The translations under genes were made by a program, and so were the position numbers. A DNA stretch of 64,000 nucleotides from Rubripirellula lacrimiformis (GTDB lineage Bacteria; Planctomycetota; Planctomycetia; Pirellulales; Pirellulaceae): contig NZ_CP036525.1 in assembly GCF_007741535.1 (NCBI RefSeq), forward strand, positions 620,001 through 684,000, read 5' to 3'. Within the stretch, counting starts at the first letter, position 1; each line of letters begins with the position of its first letter. The notes beneath the pieces are model-generated. The model searched no databases, was not told where the DNA came from, and saw nothing but the letters and a program-made list of their open reading frames with translations. Shown in pieces: positions 50,027 through 60,239 of this stretch.

Positions 50027-52324
50027 CTATCCGCTTAACCGTTTTTGGAATCTGGACACGCTAAGGGAAAGGACGACCACACCGCAGATGGTCAGTCCCA
50101 GCACCCATGGCATCAGGTCGGAAAGGTCCGCACCCCGCAGAACCACGCCCCGCAGTATTTCAATGTAATAGGTCACGGGAATCAAAAAGGTGACCAGATA
50201 GATCGGCAGCGGCATTTCACTGCGTGGGAACACGAAACCCGATAACAAGACCGATGGCAGCATGATGACGAACGCGAATTGAAATGCTTCGAGCTGAGTT
50301 TTGGATATGGTCGAAACCAGCAACCCCAACGCCAGCGAACACAGCATGAACAACATGGAAAGGGTTAGCAGCAACGTGATGCTGCCGCGGATGTTGACCT
50401 GGAACACGTAGATCATGACCACCAACACGGTCAGGAAAGATACGAATCCAACCATCGCGTACGGCAATAGCTTTCCAAGCAGTAGCCCCGTTCGACCGAC
50501 GGGAGTGACGAATAGCTGCTCCAGCGTGCCCAGTTCCCGTTCGCGAACGACGGCAAACGATGTCAAGAACAACGTCACCAGTTGCAAAATGATCCCGACC
50601 AATCCTGGGACAAAGAAGTGAGAACTGTCCAGGTCCGGATTGTAAAGCATTCGCGTTCGCACCTCGATTGGCAGAGTGCTCTGTCCGGATGCGTTGCGAG
50701 CCGGGGCTAACTGCAACGCCTCGCCTTTGGCCGTCGCCATCTGAATCGACAGGTTCAGGCCCAGAAGTTGTGCTGTGCTTTGCGCCGTCGTGGCGACCTG
50801 CGAATCGCTGCCGTCAATCAACACTTGCAACTTGGTTTGTTCACCTCGCAACAGTTGGTCGGTGTAGTTGGGCGGGATGCGAATGCCAACCTTGGCGCGT
50901 CCAGAGGATAGGGATCGCTGAAACGAATCTTCGTCCCAAACATGCCCGTCGATCTGAAAGCGGCGTGTGTTTTCAAACGCTGCGGTGAGTTCCCGCGACA
51001 TCTGGCGGCCATCCATATTGAAGACGACGGTCGGGATGTTTTCAATTTGAGTGTCGATCGCATAGCCGAAAATGATCGTCTGCATCGCTGGGATCACCAG
51101 CATGAAGAACAACGTGGTTGGTTGCCGGCGAATGTGCACCAGTTCCTTGATCAAAACTGCCCCAAGCCCCGTCCATGTACCACGGTGGATCCGGGCCTGG
51201 TTGCCAGTGGCAGAGATCATGTCGGAAGATGTCGTGCGGATTGGTTCCGATGAACTCTGCTGGTGGATGGGTGGTTTCGCCGCGTTGGCTACCGGTTTGT
51301 CGTCGACCGGTCTATCGGCTAACACAGCAACCGTGGCTGTCTGGACAGCGTGATCCGACTTTTCGTCCGGATTCACACCTTCCGCGTTTCGTTTTTCGGC
51401 GTTGCTGGTAAGTGTGACGAAGACATCTTCCAAACTGGGGGCGATTTCCCTCGTGTCTTCCGAAGGCGGTAGGTCTAGTTGGTCAAGGATCTGCTCCGGC
51501 GACCTGGATTGGTCCATCAGCAGATGGATGGTTTCGCCGAACAGCGTCGCATCGTGGATTTCTGGGACTTGTCGCAGCGCAGCGAGGTACTTGGCCGGAC
51601 TAGGCAGTCGAATTTCATACCGCTGTGTACCCGCGGGATTGACTTCGGGAAGCTGTTTCAGTTGATGCGGTTTGCCCAGCACTAGCAGTCGCGACTGATA
51701 GATGTAGCCAACCTCGGAACACCGTTCCGCTTCGTCCATGTAGTGAGTGGTGACGAACAGCGTGACGCCACGTCCCGACAACTCGAACAGCAGGTCCCAA
51801 AGGTGTCGTCTTGCAACCGGATCAATTCCCGCGGTCGGTTCATCAAGGAACAGAACCTCGGGTTCGTGAATCAACGAACAAGCCAGCGCTAATCGCTGTT
51901 TCCAACCACCTGAAAGAGTTCCGGCCAATTGTGGCAATCGGTTTCCCAACCCGGTTAGGCCGAGCACTTCTTCGCGTCTGTCTGCCAAACGTGTTCGATC
52001 AAGCCCGTAGATGCGTCCGTAGAAATCTAGGTTCTCTTGGACCGACAGATCGCTATACAGGCTGAACTGCTGGGACATGTATCCGACGCGTGGCTTGATG
52101 CGTTCAGCGTCCTTGCGGATATCAAGTCCCAGCACGCTGGCATCACCGCCACTGGGCGGGAGAATTCCCAGCAACATGCGAATGATCGTTGACTTTCCGC
52201 TGCCGTTGGGACCAAGCAATCCAAAGATCGACCCTTGTTGAACCTGAAAGCAAACGTCCTGAACGGCCACCAGCGAACCGAATGAACGTGACAATGATCG
52301 GGCATCGATGATGGGCTGGTTCAT
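50027..52324 (-). CDS. ABC exporter: ATPase fused to ABC-2 permease
   Basis: A 765-residue fusion. ATPase (about 5-300) with GPNGSGKSTIIRM, LSGGWKQRLALACSL and VLFLDEPTAGID, then a Pro/Ser/Asp-rich linker (about 305-375), then an ABC-2 permease (about 385-765) with a helix near 395-415, a periplasmic domain and five helices including REREL-GTLEQLFVTPVGRTGLLLGKLLPY. It resembles the YhiH/RbbA kind of exporters. Overlaps the adaptor gene by four bases. One chain supplies both functions, unlike the split system at 34435-39909. Confidence 0.9.
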   Translation of the reverse strand: MNQPIIDARSLSRSFGSLVAVQDVCFQVQQGSIFGLLGPNGSGKSTIIRMLLGILPPSGGDASVLGLDIRKDAERIKPRVGYMSQQFSLYSDLSVQENLDFYGRIYGLDRTRLADRREEVLGLTGLGNRLPQLAGTLSGGWKQRLALACSLIHEPEVLFLDEPTAGIDPVARRHLWDLLFELSGRGVTLFVTTHYMDEAERCSEVGYIYQSRLLVLGKPHQLKQLPEVNPAGTQRYEIRLPSPAKYLAALRQVPEIHDATLFGETIHLLMDQSRSPEQILDQLDLPPSEDTREIAPSLEDVFVTLTSNAEKRNAEGVNPDEKSDHAVQTATVAVLADRPVDDKPVANAAKPPIHQQSSSEPIRTTSSDMISATGNQARIHRGTWTGLGAVLIKELVHIRRQPTTLFFMLVIPAMQTIIFGYAIDTQIENIPTVVFNMDGRQMSRELTAAFENTRRFQIDGHVWDEDSFQRSLSSGRAKVGIRIPPNYTDQLLRGEQTKLQVLIDGSDSQVATTAQSTAQLLGLNLSIQMATAKGEALQLAPARNASGQSTLPIEVRTRMLYNPDLDSSHFFVPGLVGIILQLVTLFLTSFAVVRERELGTLEQLFVTPVGRTGLLLGKLLPYAMVGFVSFLTVLVVMIYVFQVNIRGSITLLLTLSMLFMLCSLALGLLVSTISKTQLEAFQFAFVIMLPSVLLSGFVFPRSEMPLPIYLVTFLIPVTYYIEILRGVVLRGADLSDLMPWVLGLTICGVVVLSLSVSRFQKRLSG

Positions 52325-53457
52325 TGTCCATCGTCCAACGGGTGAAGCCAGACATCGGCCATCATCCCCGGTCGCAGCATGTCGTGGCGGTTTTCAATCG
52401 CCACTTTGATGCGAAAGACCTGTTTCGACCTTTCTTCCAATGTCTGAACGTTATTGGGCGTGAATTCTGCCTTCCTAGCGACGAACGATATGGTGCCCGT
52501 AAACGGTTGGTTCGGGTAACTATCGACTGTCACGCGTACGCGTTGCCCAACCTTGATGCCGACGCGATTCTGCGGCACATAGGCACGCACCCAAAGATTG
52601 TTCTTGTCCAACATCGACAACACCGGCGCACCGGACGCCACGATGTCGCCAGGCTGTAGATCCAGCGATTCGATAGCCCCGGCGATCGGGCTTTGGATGC
52701 TGAGCTCTTCTTTCTGTCGGCGGATCGCTTCGAGTGCCGCGTGGGCGGCGTCTCGAGCGGCTTTTGCCTGCTCCTGTTCCTCGATGCGATAGCCATGTTC
52801 CATCAACTGCCAAGCTTGGCGGGCTTCTTCGACGCGTGCAGTGGCTTCACGAATTTCTTCGATTCGGGTGCCTGCTTCCAACAGGTTCAGTTCTTGTTGC
52901 CGAACCACAACGTTTGCAGTCGCAGCCTGAACAGCCTCGTTGGCGTTGTCGAGTTCCTGTCTCGAAATAGCATCCTCTTGCGATAGTTTTGTCAGCCTGG
53001 TGGATGTCTTTTCAGCGAGTGATTTTTGAACCTCTGCCAATGTCAAACGCCCCCGCGCGGCTTCAATCTCTTCCTGCCGCGGTCCCGCCTTCAGCAGGTC
53101 CACTCTGGCCTGCAGTTGTTCCAGTTTTGATTTCGCCTGAGCCTTCTCTTCAACACGGTAGCCTGATTCGATTCTCTTGTAGTCGGCCTCGCGGGCCGCC
53201 AGCGAAAACTGTAACTGCGCTTCCTGTTCCAATAGATCGAATGGTTCTAGCTCAATCAGTTTCGCGCCGGATTCAACGGTTTCACCTTCCGTGACGTAAA
53301 CGTGTGCGACGCGGCCGCCAACACGCGAACCAAGCCGGATTTCGTCGGCCTCGATGAACCCCGATACTCGGTCGGGTTCGGGATACCATTTGCTATAGAA
53401 AACCAGAAGCAGCAGGATAATGACCCCGAGTACCAGCAAAGGAAATCGCTTGGTCAT
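52321..53457 (-). CDS. HlyD-type membrane fusion protein
   Basis: About 378 residues. Membrane anchor FPLLVLGVIILLLLVFYSKW (about 5-24), lipoyl halves IRLGSRVGGRVAHVYVTEGETVESGAKLIELEPFD and IQSPIAGAIESLDLQPGDIVASGAPVLSMLDKN, and between them a very long helical hairpin (about 75-240) with three similar YRIEEK/GYRVEEKAQAK-like segments. It pairs with the fused exporter that follows. The start at 53457 puts the anchor right at the N-terminus; an ATG at 53529 would add 24 residues. No sigma-54 element found upstream. Confidence 0.87.
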   Translation of the reverse strand: MTKRFPLLVLGVIILLLLVFYSKWYPEPDRVSGFIEADEIRLGSRVGGRVAHVYVTEGETVESGAKLIELEPFDLLEQEAQLQFSLAAREADYKRIESGYRVEEKAQAKSKLEQLQARVDLLKAGPRQEEIEAARGRLTLAEVQKSLAEKTSTRLTKLSQEDAISRQELDNANEAVQAATANVVVRQQELNLLEAGTRIEEIREATARVEEARQAWQLMEHGYRIEEQEQAKAARDAAHAALEAIRRQKEELSIQSPIAGAIESLDLQPGDIVASGAPVLSMLDKNNLWVRAYVPQNRVGIKVGQRVRVTVDSYPNQPFTGTISFVARKAEFTPNNVQTLEERSKQVFRIKVAIENRHDMLRPGMMADVWLHPLDDGQ

Positions 53458-53608
53458 GATACTTGCGTCTTCGTCGCGGGGGCCAATGGAAGGATCATGC
53501 TGATAGAGCACCTGGAACGTAGACTGCATCTTACCGAAATCAAACTGTTATCGGGCCATTGGTAAGCAGCCAGCGACGATGCAGACAGTACGGTTGAGCT
53601 TGGTGGAG

Positions 53609-56014
53609 TTACTCCTGGGTTTGCCCCAACATTCGATAGGCGATTTGTTTCAAAACATCATTCACTAAGAAACAAGCCAGGGCGTAGCCCCAAACCAGTC
53701 CTGCCACTTTCCATCCGATCGGTGCCATCAAAATCCCATAGACGGCGATCAGGGTTGCGATCGCCTGCGTCCCCAAAACGGCCAGGAACAAGATCTTGGC
53801 CGGGCGGATCGACCAAAATGGGCCACGCGTTCGGGTTGCGAACACGGTCAGGTGGCCGGCGACCGAAAGTTTCAAATACATCAACGATTGAATCGTTTCT
53901 CGATCGACCAGGTAGACGCGTTCAGCCAAATAGAACAATCCAAATGAGGCGGCAACGCCGGCAAGCCCCAGCACACTGGCGACACCCAGCACCGTCCGCA
54001 TGTCCCAATGTTCGGGAGTTTTCGAACATCGCACCCGGTCATAGGCGATTGACAGGATGGCGCCGTCGTTCAGCAGAGCCAACAAGACGATCATGACCGC
54101 GGTAACGGGGTAGAAGTTGAACACCAGAATCGACAAGGTCATGAACAACAACACGCGGATGGTTTCGGCGATGCGATAGATCGCATAGCTGTTCATCCGT
54201 TGAAAGATCATGCGAGCCTCTTGGATCGCATCGATGACTACCGACAACCCCGGTGCCATCAGCACAATGTCGGCGGCGGCGCGGGCGGCGTCGGTCGCGC
54301 CGGAAACCGCGATCCCACAGTCGGCCTTTTTCAGAGCCGGGGCATCGTTCACGCCATCACCCGTCATGCCCACAATGTGGCCGCGTTTTTGCAGCACGTC
54401 GACGATGTGGAATTTGTGCTCGGGAAAGACCTGCGCGAACCCGTCGGCCGCCTCGATCATGTCGTCGACGCGAGACGATTCTTGATAGCTGGTGCCCTGG
54501 AAAATTTCGGCGTCGATCAAGTTCGCACCCATATCCAGTTGCTTTGCGATCTCACGCCCGATGGCCAGCTGGTCGCCCGTGACCATTTTTACGTCGCATC
54601 CCATTTGTTGAGCCGACGCAATGGTTGATTTGGAATCTTCGCGGGGTGGATCCGACATGGGCAGCACACCGAGGAACCGCCACTGGTTGACCTCGTCGTA
54701 CTGGGCCACACCAAGGGCGCGGAACCCTCGCTTGGCAAAACTATCGATTGCGGATTGAACTTGCTGGCCAATCGCGTCCGCGTTCGGGACCAAGCTCAGC
54801 ACGACCTGGGGAGCACCTTTGGTCACCTTGAACGAACCCCCGTCGCTGGCATGCACAGACGCTTCGGTTCGCTTGTGAACGGGATCGAAAGGTTGGAAGT
54901 GTTCGACTTGATAGGAATAAGTTGGAATGTCCTGGCAGCCTGCGATGACTGCCGCATCGATCGGATCCTTGTTCTCGGCTCGAGATGCCAGGCAGGCGGC
55001 TAACAAAATTTCTTCTTTGGTGATGCCGTCCATCAGGAACGGGTCGCCTAGGGTGAGTTTGTTTTGTGTTAGCGTTCCGGTCTTATCACTGCACAGCACA
55101 TCCATGCCTGCAAGTTCTTCGATCGATGCCAGTCGGCTGACGATCGCTTGTCCGCGAGCCAGCGTTTTCGCGCCCACGGCCATCGTGACGGACAAAACCG
55201 TAGGCATCGCGACGGGAATCGCCGCGACGGTCAGCACCAACGCAAATTGCAACGTCTCGGTGATCGGATCACCACGGAACAATGCCACCAATAAGATCAG
55301 CGTGACCATGACGACGGCGATCGCGATCAGAAAGTTTCCGATCCTTAGAACCGCTTTTTGAAAGTGGCTGGTCGTTTGGGCGGATTCGACTAACTTGGCG
55401 GTTTTGCCGAAGAACGTCTCGCTGCCGGTTGCGGAAACAATCGCATCGATCTCGCCCTGTTTGATGATCGAACCGGAATAGATGGTTTCGCCCGGCTTTC
55501 GCGTCACCGGGAACGACTCGCCCGTCAACGCGGATTGATCCACATCCACCGATTCGCTGTCCACCGAGTCGGCGTCCACCGAGGTACCGCCCATCAGGTC
55601 TGCATCGGCCGGAACAATGTCACCCAACCGCAACCGAATCCAATCACCGGGCACCAGTTGGCGCGCGGGCACGTTCGTCCAGCGGCCGTCGCGTTTGACG
55701 CGAGCTTCCAACGCCAGTTGCGATTTCAACGCCGCGATCGCATTGCCGGCTTGAAACTCTTCCCAAAATCCGACCGCCGCATTGACGATCAGCAGCACAC
55801 TGATGATCGCAAAATCAGCCCAGTGCTGAACGACTAACGAAAGCACTGCGGCGATCTCGATCATCCACGGTATCGGACCCCAGAAATAGGACAGCAGCTG
55901 AACGAATACGCTGGTCTTTTTCTCCGGCAGTTCGTTCGGACCGAATTTTTCGAGACGCCGCTCGGCTTCGGCCTGCGTTAGATCCATCGGTGCGGTTTTG
56001 TTCGGTGCGTTCAT
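53609..56014 (-). CDS. plasma-membrane proton-pumping P-type ATPase (P3A)
   Basis: An 801-residue P-type ATPase of the fungal/plant proton pump type. N-terminal actuator with LTGES (DQSALTGESFPVTR), phosphorylation motif CSDKTGTLTQNK (about 310), hinge MVTGDQLAIGREIA and VGMTGDGVNDAPALKKADCGIAV, and ten predicted helices. It expels protons at the expense of ATP and so can keep a gradient when respiration stops. Last in the energy operon, seven bases after the histidine phosphatase gene. ATP from acetate kinase in the same operon would be its fuel. Confidence 0.93.
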   Translation of the reverse strand: MNAPNKTAPMDLTQAEAERRLEKFGPNELPEKKTSVFVQLLSYFWGPIPWMIEIAAVLSLVVQHWADFAIISVLLIVNAAVGFWEEFQAGNAIAALKSQLALEARVKRDGRWTNVPARQLVPGDWIRLRLGDIVPADADLMGGTSVDADSVDSESVDVDQSALTGESFPVTRKPGETIYSGSIIKQGEIDAIVSATGSETFFGKTAKLVESAQTTSHFQKAVLRIGNFLIAIAVVMVTLILLVALFRGDPITETLQFALVLTVAAIPVAMPTVLSVTMAVGAKTLARGQAIVSRLASIEELAGMDVLCSDKTGTLTQNKLTLGDPFLMDGITKEEILLAACLASRAENKDPIDAAVIAGCQDIPTYSYQVEHFQPFDPVHKRTEASVHASDGGSFKVTKGAPQVVLSLVPNADAIGQQVQSAIDSFAKRGFRALGVAQYDEVNQWRFLGVLPMSDPPREDSKSTIASAQQMGCDVKMVTGDQLAIGREIAKQLDMGANLIDAEIFQGTSYQESSRVDDMIEAADGFAQVFPEHKFHIVDVLQKRGHIVGMTGDGVNDAPALKKADCGIAVSGATDAARAAADIVLMAPGLSVVIDAIQEARMIFQRMNSYAIYRIAETIRVLLFMTLSILVFNFYPVTAVMIVLLALLNDGAILSIAYDRVRCSKTPEHWDMRTVLGVASVLGLAGVAASFGLFYLAERVYLVDRETIQSLMYLKLSVAGHLTVFATRTRGPFWSIRPAKILFLAVLGTQAIATLIAVYGILMAPIGWKVAGLVWGYALACFLVNDVLKQIAYRMLGQTQE

Positions 56015-56021
56015 CGGGGCA

Positions 56022-56594
56022 TCATCCGTTCCACGACTCGATCACGGGATCGTCGATCCGATCGTGTTGGTAACACAGCACACTTCGCGATGCGGTGTTC
56101 AAAATAAAGTGATGGCCCATCTGGACGGGCAAACCGATCCAGCGAACACCCAGCACGCGGCCGAAATGGCTGTGTGAAAACAACGCAACATTGCCATCCA
56201 GCGTGACAAGTCGCCCGATCAATCGATCGCATCGTGCGGAGATTTCGGCAGGCGATTCTCCATGGGGGCAGCCATCGCGAAACAGATTCCATCCGGGCCG
56301 CTGCTTGAAAACTTCGGCGTGCGTTTGTCCGGCATAGTCGCCGTTATCCCACTCGATCAGATCAGGTTCGATTTCGGCACGTTCACCACAGCCGGCAAGT
56401 TCACACGTGTGGCGAGCCCGCTGCAGGGGGCTGACCAGCACATGATCGAACTTGGTTTGGGCAAGACGATCCCCGAGCCGACGTGCCTCACGTTCGCCGT
56501 TTTCCGTCAGCGGAATGTCCACACGGCCGGTGTGTTGGCCGGAGGTCGACCACTCGGTTTCGCCGTGCCGCATCAGGAATATTCGGAGTGCCAT
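56022..56594 (-). CDS. histidine phosphatase family protein
   Basis: A 190-residue phosphoglycerate-mutase-like phosphatase. RHGETEW (about 9-15) holds the catalytic histidine, followed by LTENGEREARRLG and LVSPLQRARHT; the second histidine is in LFSHSHFGRVLG (about 135). The short length and missing insertion indicate a phosphatase (CobC/GpmB-like), not cofactor-dependent mutase. It is directly after phosphoketolase in the operon. A sugar phosphate is a plausible substrate, but this is only context. Confidence 0.87.
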   Translation of the reverse strand: MALRIFLMRHGETEWSTSGQHTGRVDIPLTENGEREARRLGDRLAQTKFDHVLVSPLQRARHTCELAGCGERAEIEPDLIEWDNGDYAGQTHAEVFKQRPGWNLFRDGCPHGESPAEISARCDRLIGRLVTLDGNVALFSHSHFGRVLGVRWIGLPVQMGHHFILNTASRSVLCYQHDRIDDPVIESWNG

Positions 56595-58973
56595 CTAAGA
56601 AACGCTCCATTTCCAGTTTCGAACTTCCGGCATGTCGAGCCCGTTCTTACAGATGTATTTGCGGTGTTCGACAAGTTTGTCGGCCATTTGTTGTTTGACG
56701 GTTTGTCCTCGCTTGCCTGTTTTGGGCAGCCGGTCGATCGTATCCATCACCAAGTGAAATCGATCCAAATCGTTCAGCACGGTCATGTCGAACGGCGTTG
56801 TGATCGTGCCTTCTTCTTTGTAGCCGCGGACGTGGATGTTCTCGTGATTGGTGCGGCGATAGGTCAAACGATGAATCAACCACGGGTAAGCGTGAAAGGC
56901 AAAAATGACCTGTTTGTCTTTCGTGAACAATTCGTCGAAATCGTCATCGCTTAGCCCGTGCGGGTGCTCGGTATCAGGTTGCAGTTTCATCAAGTCGACC
57001 ACATTGACGACGCGGATCTTTAGTTCCGGCAAGTGTTCTCGCATGATCGACACCGCGGCCAACGTTTCCAAGGTCGGTACATCGCCACAGCAGGCCATGA
57101 CGACATCGGGTTCGCCGCCATCGTCATTGCTGGCCCAGTCCCAAATGCCAATGCCAGCGGCGCAGTGTTTTTCGGCGGCTTCCATCGTCAACCACTGTGG
57201 TGCGGGATGCTTTCCTGCGATCACCGCGTTGACGTAGTGCCGGCTGCGTAGACAGTGGTCCATCACGGACAACAAGCAGTTCGCATCCGGCGGAAGGTAC
57301 ACGCGGACCACCGACGCTTTCTTGTTGACGACGTGGTCAATGAAGCCGGGGTCTTGGTGCGTGAATCCGTTATGGTCTTGTCGCCACACGTGGGACGCCA
57401 ACAGGTAGTTCAAGGACGCGATCTTGTGACGCCAGGGCAGGCCGTTGGTCACTTTCAACCACTTGGCGTGTTGATTGAACATCGAATCGACGATGTGGAT
57501 GAACGCTTCGTAGCAGTTGAACAATCCGTGCCGACCGGTCAGAAGATAGCCTTCCAGCCAACCCTCACATTGATGCTCGCTAAGCATTTCCATGACCCGT
57601 CCAGCCGGGGCAAGGAATTCGTCGTTCGGGGCGGTCCTGGCATCCCATTGTCGCGAAGTGACATCAAAGACGGCTTCAAGACCGTTGGATGCGGTTTCGT
57701 CAGGCCCAAAGACGCGGAAGTTCTGTTGATCGGAATTCATCTGAATCACATCCCGAATGAATCGTCCCAATACGTGGGTGTCGCCAATGCCTTGCACGCC
57801 TGGTGTGGGAATGTCGACTGCGTAATCGCGATAGTTGGGCATCTTCAAGTCCCGCAGCAGCATGCCGCCGTTGGCGTGTGGGTTGGCGCCCATTCGTCGG
57901 TTGCCTGTGGGAGCCAATTCGGCCAGTTCCGGTTTCAGCCGACCGCCGTCGTCAAACAATTCTTCGGGGCGATAGCTTCGCAGCCAATCCTCAAGCAGCT
58001 GTAGGTGTCCGGGATGCGCCGCAGGATTCGATATCGGAACCTGGTGTGCATGGAATGTGCCTTCGATCGGCACCCCGTCGACGACTTTGGGGCCGGTCCA
58101 ACCCTTGGGTGACTTTAGGACGATCATTGGCCAACGCGGACGCTTGAGGTTTCCGTTTTCTCGCGCGTCATGCTGGATGGATTGAATCTGCTGGATGCAC
58201 ACGTCCAACGCCTCTGCCATCGCTTCGTGCATCAACTCGGGATCGTCACCTTCGACAAAATACGGTGTCCACCCATAACCACGGAACAGTTGATCGAGTT
58301 CTTCGTGTTCAATGCGTGCCAATACGGTTGGGTTGGCGATCTTGTACCCGTTCAGATGCAGAATCGGCAGCACCGCACCATCGTTGGCGGGATTCAGGAA
58401 CTTGTTGGAATGCCACGCGGTCGCCAGCGGACCTGTTTCGGCTTCGCCATCGCCGACAACGCAGGCAACGATCAGATCGGGGTTGTCGAAGACGGCGCCG
58501 AAAGAGTGGCTGAGCGAATAGCCGAGCTCGCCGCCCTCGTGGATCGATCCGGGACATTCTGGGGATGCGTGACTGGGGATCCCGCCGGGAAACGAGAACT
58601 GAATGAACAGTTTCCGCAGGCCGTCTTCGTCTTGGCTGATTTCGGGATAGATCTCGCTATAGGTTCCTTCTAGATAAGTGTTCGCGACCACTGTTGGTCC
58701 GCCGTGACCGGGGCCGGACACATAGATCATGTCCAGGTCAAACTGTTTGATCACGCGGTTGAGGTGCGCGTAGATGAAATTTTGGCCCGGGGTCGTCCCC
58801 CAGTGTCCGAGCAACATCTGCTTGATGTCAGAAAGTTCCAGCGGTCGCTTTAGCAGCGGGTTGTCGTAAAGGTAGATCTGTCCAACGGACAAGTAGTTAG
58901 CGGCTCGCCAGTAGGCGTCGATCTTGTGCAGCATCTCGGGCGTCAGCGTTTGTTTTGCTTTCAGCATGTTCAT
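56595..58973 (-). CDS. xfp: phosphoketolase
   Basis: A 792-residue thiamine-diphosphate enzyme that splits xylulose-5-phosphate and/or fructose-6-phosphate with phosphate into acetyl phosphate and a shorter sugar phosphate. Visible are [26 protein letters not shown], the diphosphate-binding [36 protein letters not shown] and [12 protein letters not shown]. Length is typical (about 790). Start 58973 has AGGA ten bases upstream. It lies 81 bases behind acetate kinase, which turns acetyl phosphate to ATP. Together they form a redox-neutral bypass giving ATP without oxygen. Confidence 0.96.
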   Translation of the reverse strand: MNMLKAKQTLTPEMLHKIDAYWRAANYLSVGQIYLYDNPLLKRPLELSDIKQMLLGHWGTTPGQNFIYAHLNRVIKQFDLDMIYVSGPGHGGPTVVANTYLEGTYSEIYPEISQDEDGLRKLFIQFSFPGGIPSHASPECPGSIHEGGELGYSLSHSFGAVFDNPDLIVACVVGDGEAETGPLATAWHSNKFLNPANDGAVLPILHLNGYKIANPTVLARIEHEELDQLFRGYGWTPYFVEGDDPELMHEAMAEALDVCIQQIQSIQHDARENGNLKRPRWPMIVLKSPKGWTGPKVVDGVPIEGTFHAHQVPISNPAAHPGHLQLLEDWLRSYRPEELFDDGGRLKPELAELAPTGNRRMGANPHANGGMLLRDLKMPNYRDYAVDIPTPGVQGIGDTHVLGRFIRDVIQMNSDQQNFRVFGPDETASNGLEAVFDVTSRQWDARTAPNDEFLAPAGRVMEMLSEHQCEGWLEGYLLTGRHGLFNCYEAFIHIVDSMFNQHAKWLKVTNGLPWRHKIASLNYLLASHVWRQDHNGFTHQDPGFIDHVVNKKASVVRVYLPPDANCLLSVMDHCLRSRHYVNAVIAGKHPAPQWLTMEAAEKHCAAGIGIWDWASNDDGGEPDVVMACCGDVPTLETLAAVSIMREHLPELKIRVVNVVDLMKLQPDTEHPHGLSDDDFDELFTKDKQVIFAFHAYPWLIHRLTYRRTNHENIHVRGYKEEGTITTPFDMTVLNDLDRFHLVMDTIDRLPKTGKRGQTVKQQMADKLVEHRKYICKNGLDMPEVRNWKWSVS

Positions 58974-59054
58974 CGATCGAATCCTCGGGTGGTGTGATGG
59001 TTCGTTGTGGTTCGGGTGGGGGCGATCGGGGGACCAATCGGGCGGCACCTTTTT

Positions 59055-60239
59055 TCAGTGCTGGCTTTCGGTTAGTTGGGCGACTGAACGGGCAATGATG
59101 ATTTCTTCGTCGGTGGGAATGACTCGAACACCCACTCGCGAAACCATCGGAGAGATCACGGGTGCGTTTTCAGCGTTCCGTTTCTCGTTCAACTCGATGC
59201 CGAGAAATTGCAACGACTTACAAATGCGGTCTCGGATCTGGGCAGCGTTTTCGCCAACTCCGCCAGCAAAAACGAGTGTGTCGATTCCGCCCATGGCCGC
59301 CGCGTAGGATCCAATCAGCTTCTTGGCTTGGTAACAGAACAATTCAATCGCTTCGGCGGCTCGGATGTCGGTGGATTCGATCGCCAATAGGTCACGCATG
59401 TCAGAACTTGTTTCCGATAGCCCTAGCAAACCTGATTCTTCGTTGGCCATCTGATGGAACTGGTCGGGAGTCATGCCTTCGTGCTGGATCAGGTAGCGAA
59501 ACACACCGGGATCAAGGTCGCCGGACCGAGTTCCCATTGGCAATCCGGCCAGCGGTGTGAACGCCATGCTGGTATCGATGCATTTGCCATCGCGAACCGC
59601 TGCCATGCTGGCACCGTTGCCAAGATGCGCCAGGATCACACGACCGCTGGTTGCCGATGGATCGCCAAGTCGGCGCAGTTCCTGCATCAGGTAGGAATAC
59701 GACAAACCATGAAACCCATAGCGTTGGACACCCTTGGCTTCATATCGACGTGGGATCGGCAACTGGGTGGCCACCCGAGGCATGGTGCGATGGAATGCCG
59801 TGTCAAAGCAAACCACTTGTGGGACGTTCGGGACACGTTGCCCAAAGGCCTTTAAAATTGCCAATTCGCCCGGCAGGTGATCGGGCGCGTAGGGGCAGAC
59901 CTGATGCAATTCTTCGATCAACGCGGGCGTCACGATCTGGGGCTGCGTCAGATGCATGCCGTGAACGATGCGATGTCCAATCGCGGTCAAGTCGGCCAGG
60001 ATCTTTCGGGAGTCCAGCCAATCGGCCAGAAACTCGACGGCGGCAACGTGGTCCGAGGCCGTGCAATCGACGGTTTTCGTTTCATTCACATCGTCGTTGA
60101 AGGTGAATTGCGTCGATGCGAAACCGATGCGATCGATCTTTCCCGTCAGACCGCGTTGTAGCGAATGCCCGAAATGGTACACGGCGAACTTGATGCTGGA
60201 CGAACCGCCGTTGATGGTCAAAATCCTTCGGTTGCTCAT
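59055..60239 (-). CDS. ackA: acetate kinase
   Basis: A 394-residue kinase of the ASKHA fold. N-terminal ILTINGGSSSIKFAVY, GHRIVHG, CFDTAFHRTMP, YGFHGLSYSY, ILAHLGNGASMAAVRDGKCIDTSMAFTPLAGLPMGTRSGDLDP and FAGGVGENAAQIR are all present. It makes ATP and acetate from acetyl phosphate. The ATG overlaps the stop of glycogen phosphorylase by four bases, so the start at 60239 is secure. Confidence 0.96.
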   Translation of the reverse strand: MSNRRILTINGGSSSIKFAVYHFGHSLQRGLTGKIDRIGFASTQFTFNDDVNETKTVDCTASDHVAAVEFLADWLDSRKILADLTAIGHRIVHGMHLTQPQIVTPALIEELHQVCPYAPDHLPGELAILKAFGQRVPNVPQVVCFDTAFHRTMPRVATQLPIPRRYEAKGVQRYGFHGLSYSYLMQELRRLGDPSATSGRVILAHLGNGASMAAVRDGKCIDTSMAFTPLAGLPMGTRSGDLDPGVFRYLIQHEGMTPDQFHQMANEESGLLGLSETSSDMRDLLAIESTDIRAAEAIELFCYQAKKLIGSYAAAMGGIDTLVFAGGVGENAAQIRDRICKSLQFLGIELNEKRNAENAPVISPMVSRVGVRVIPTDEEIIIARSVAQLTESQH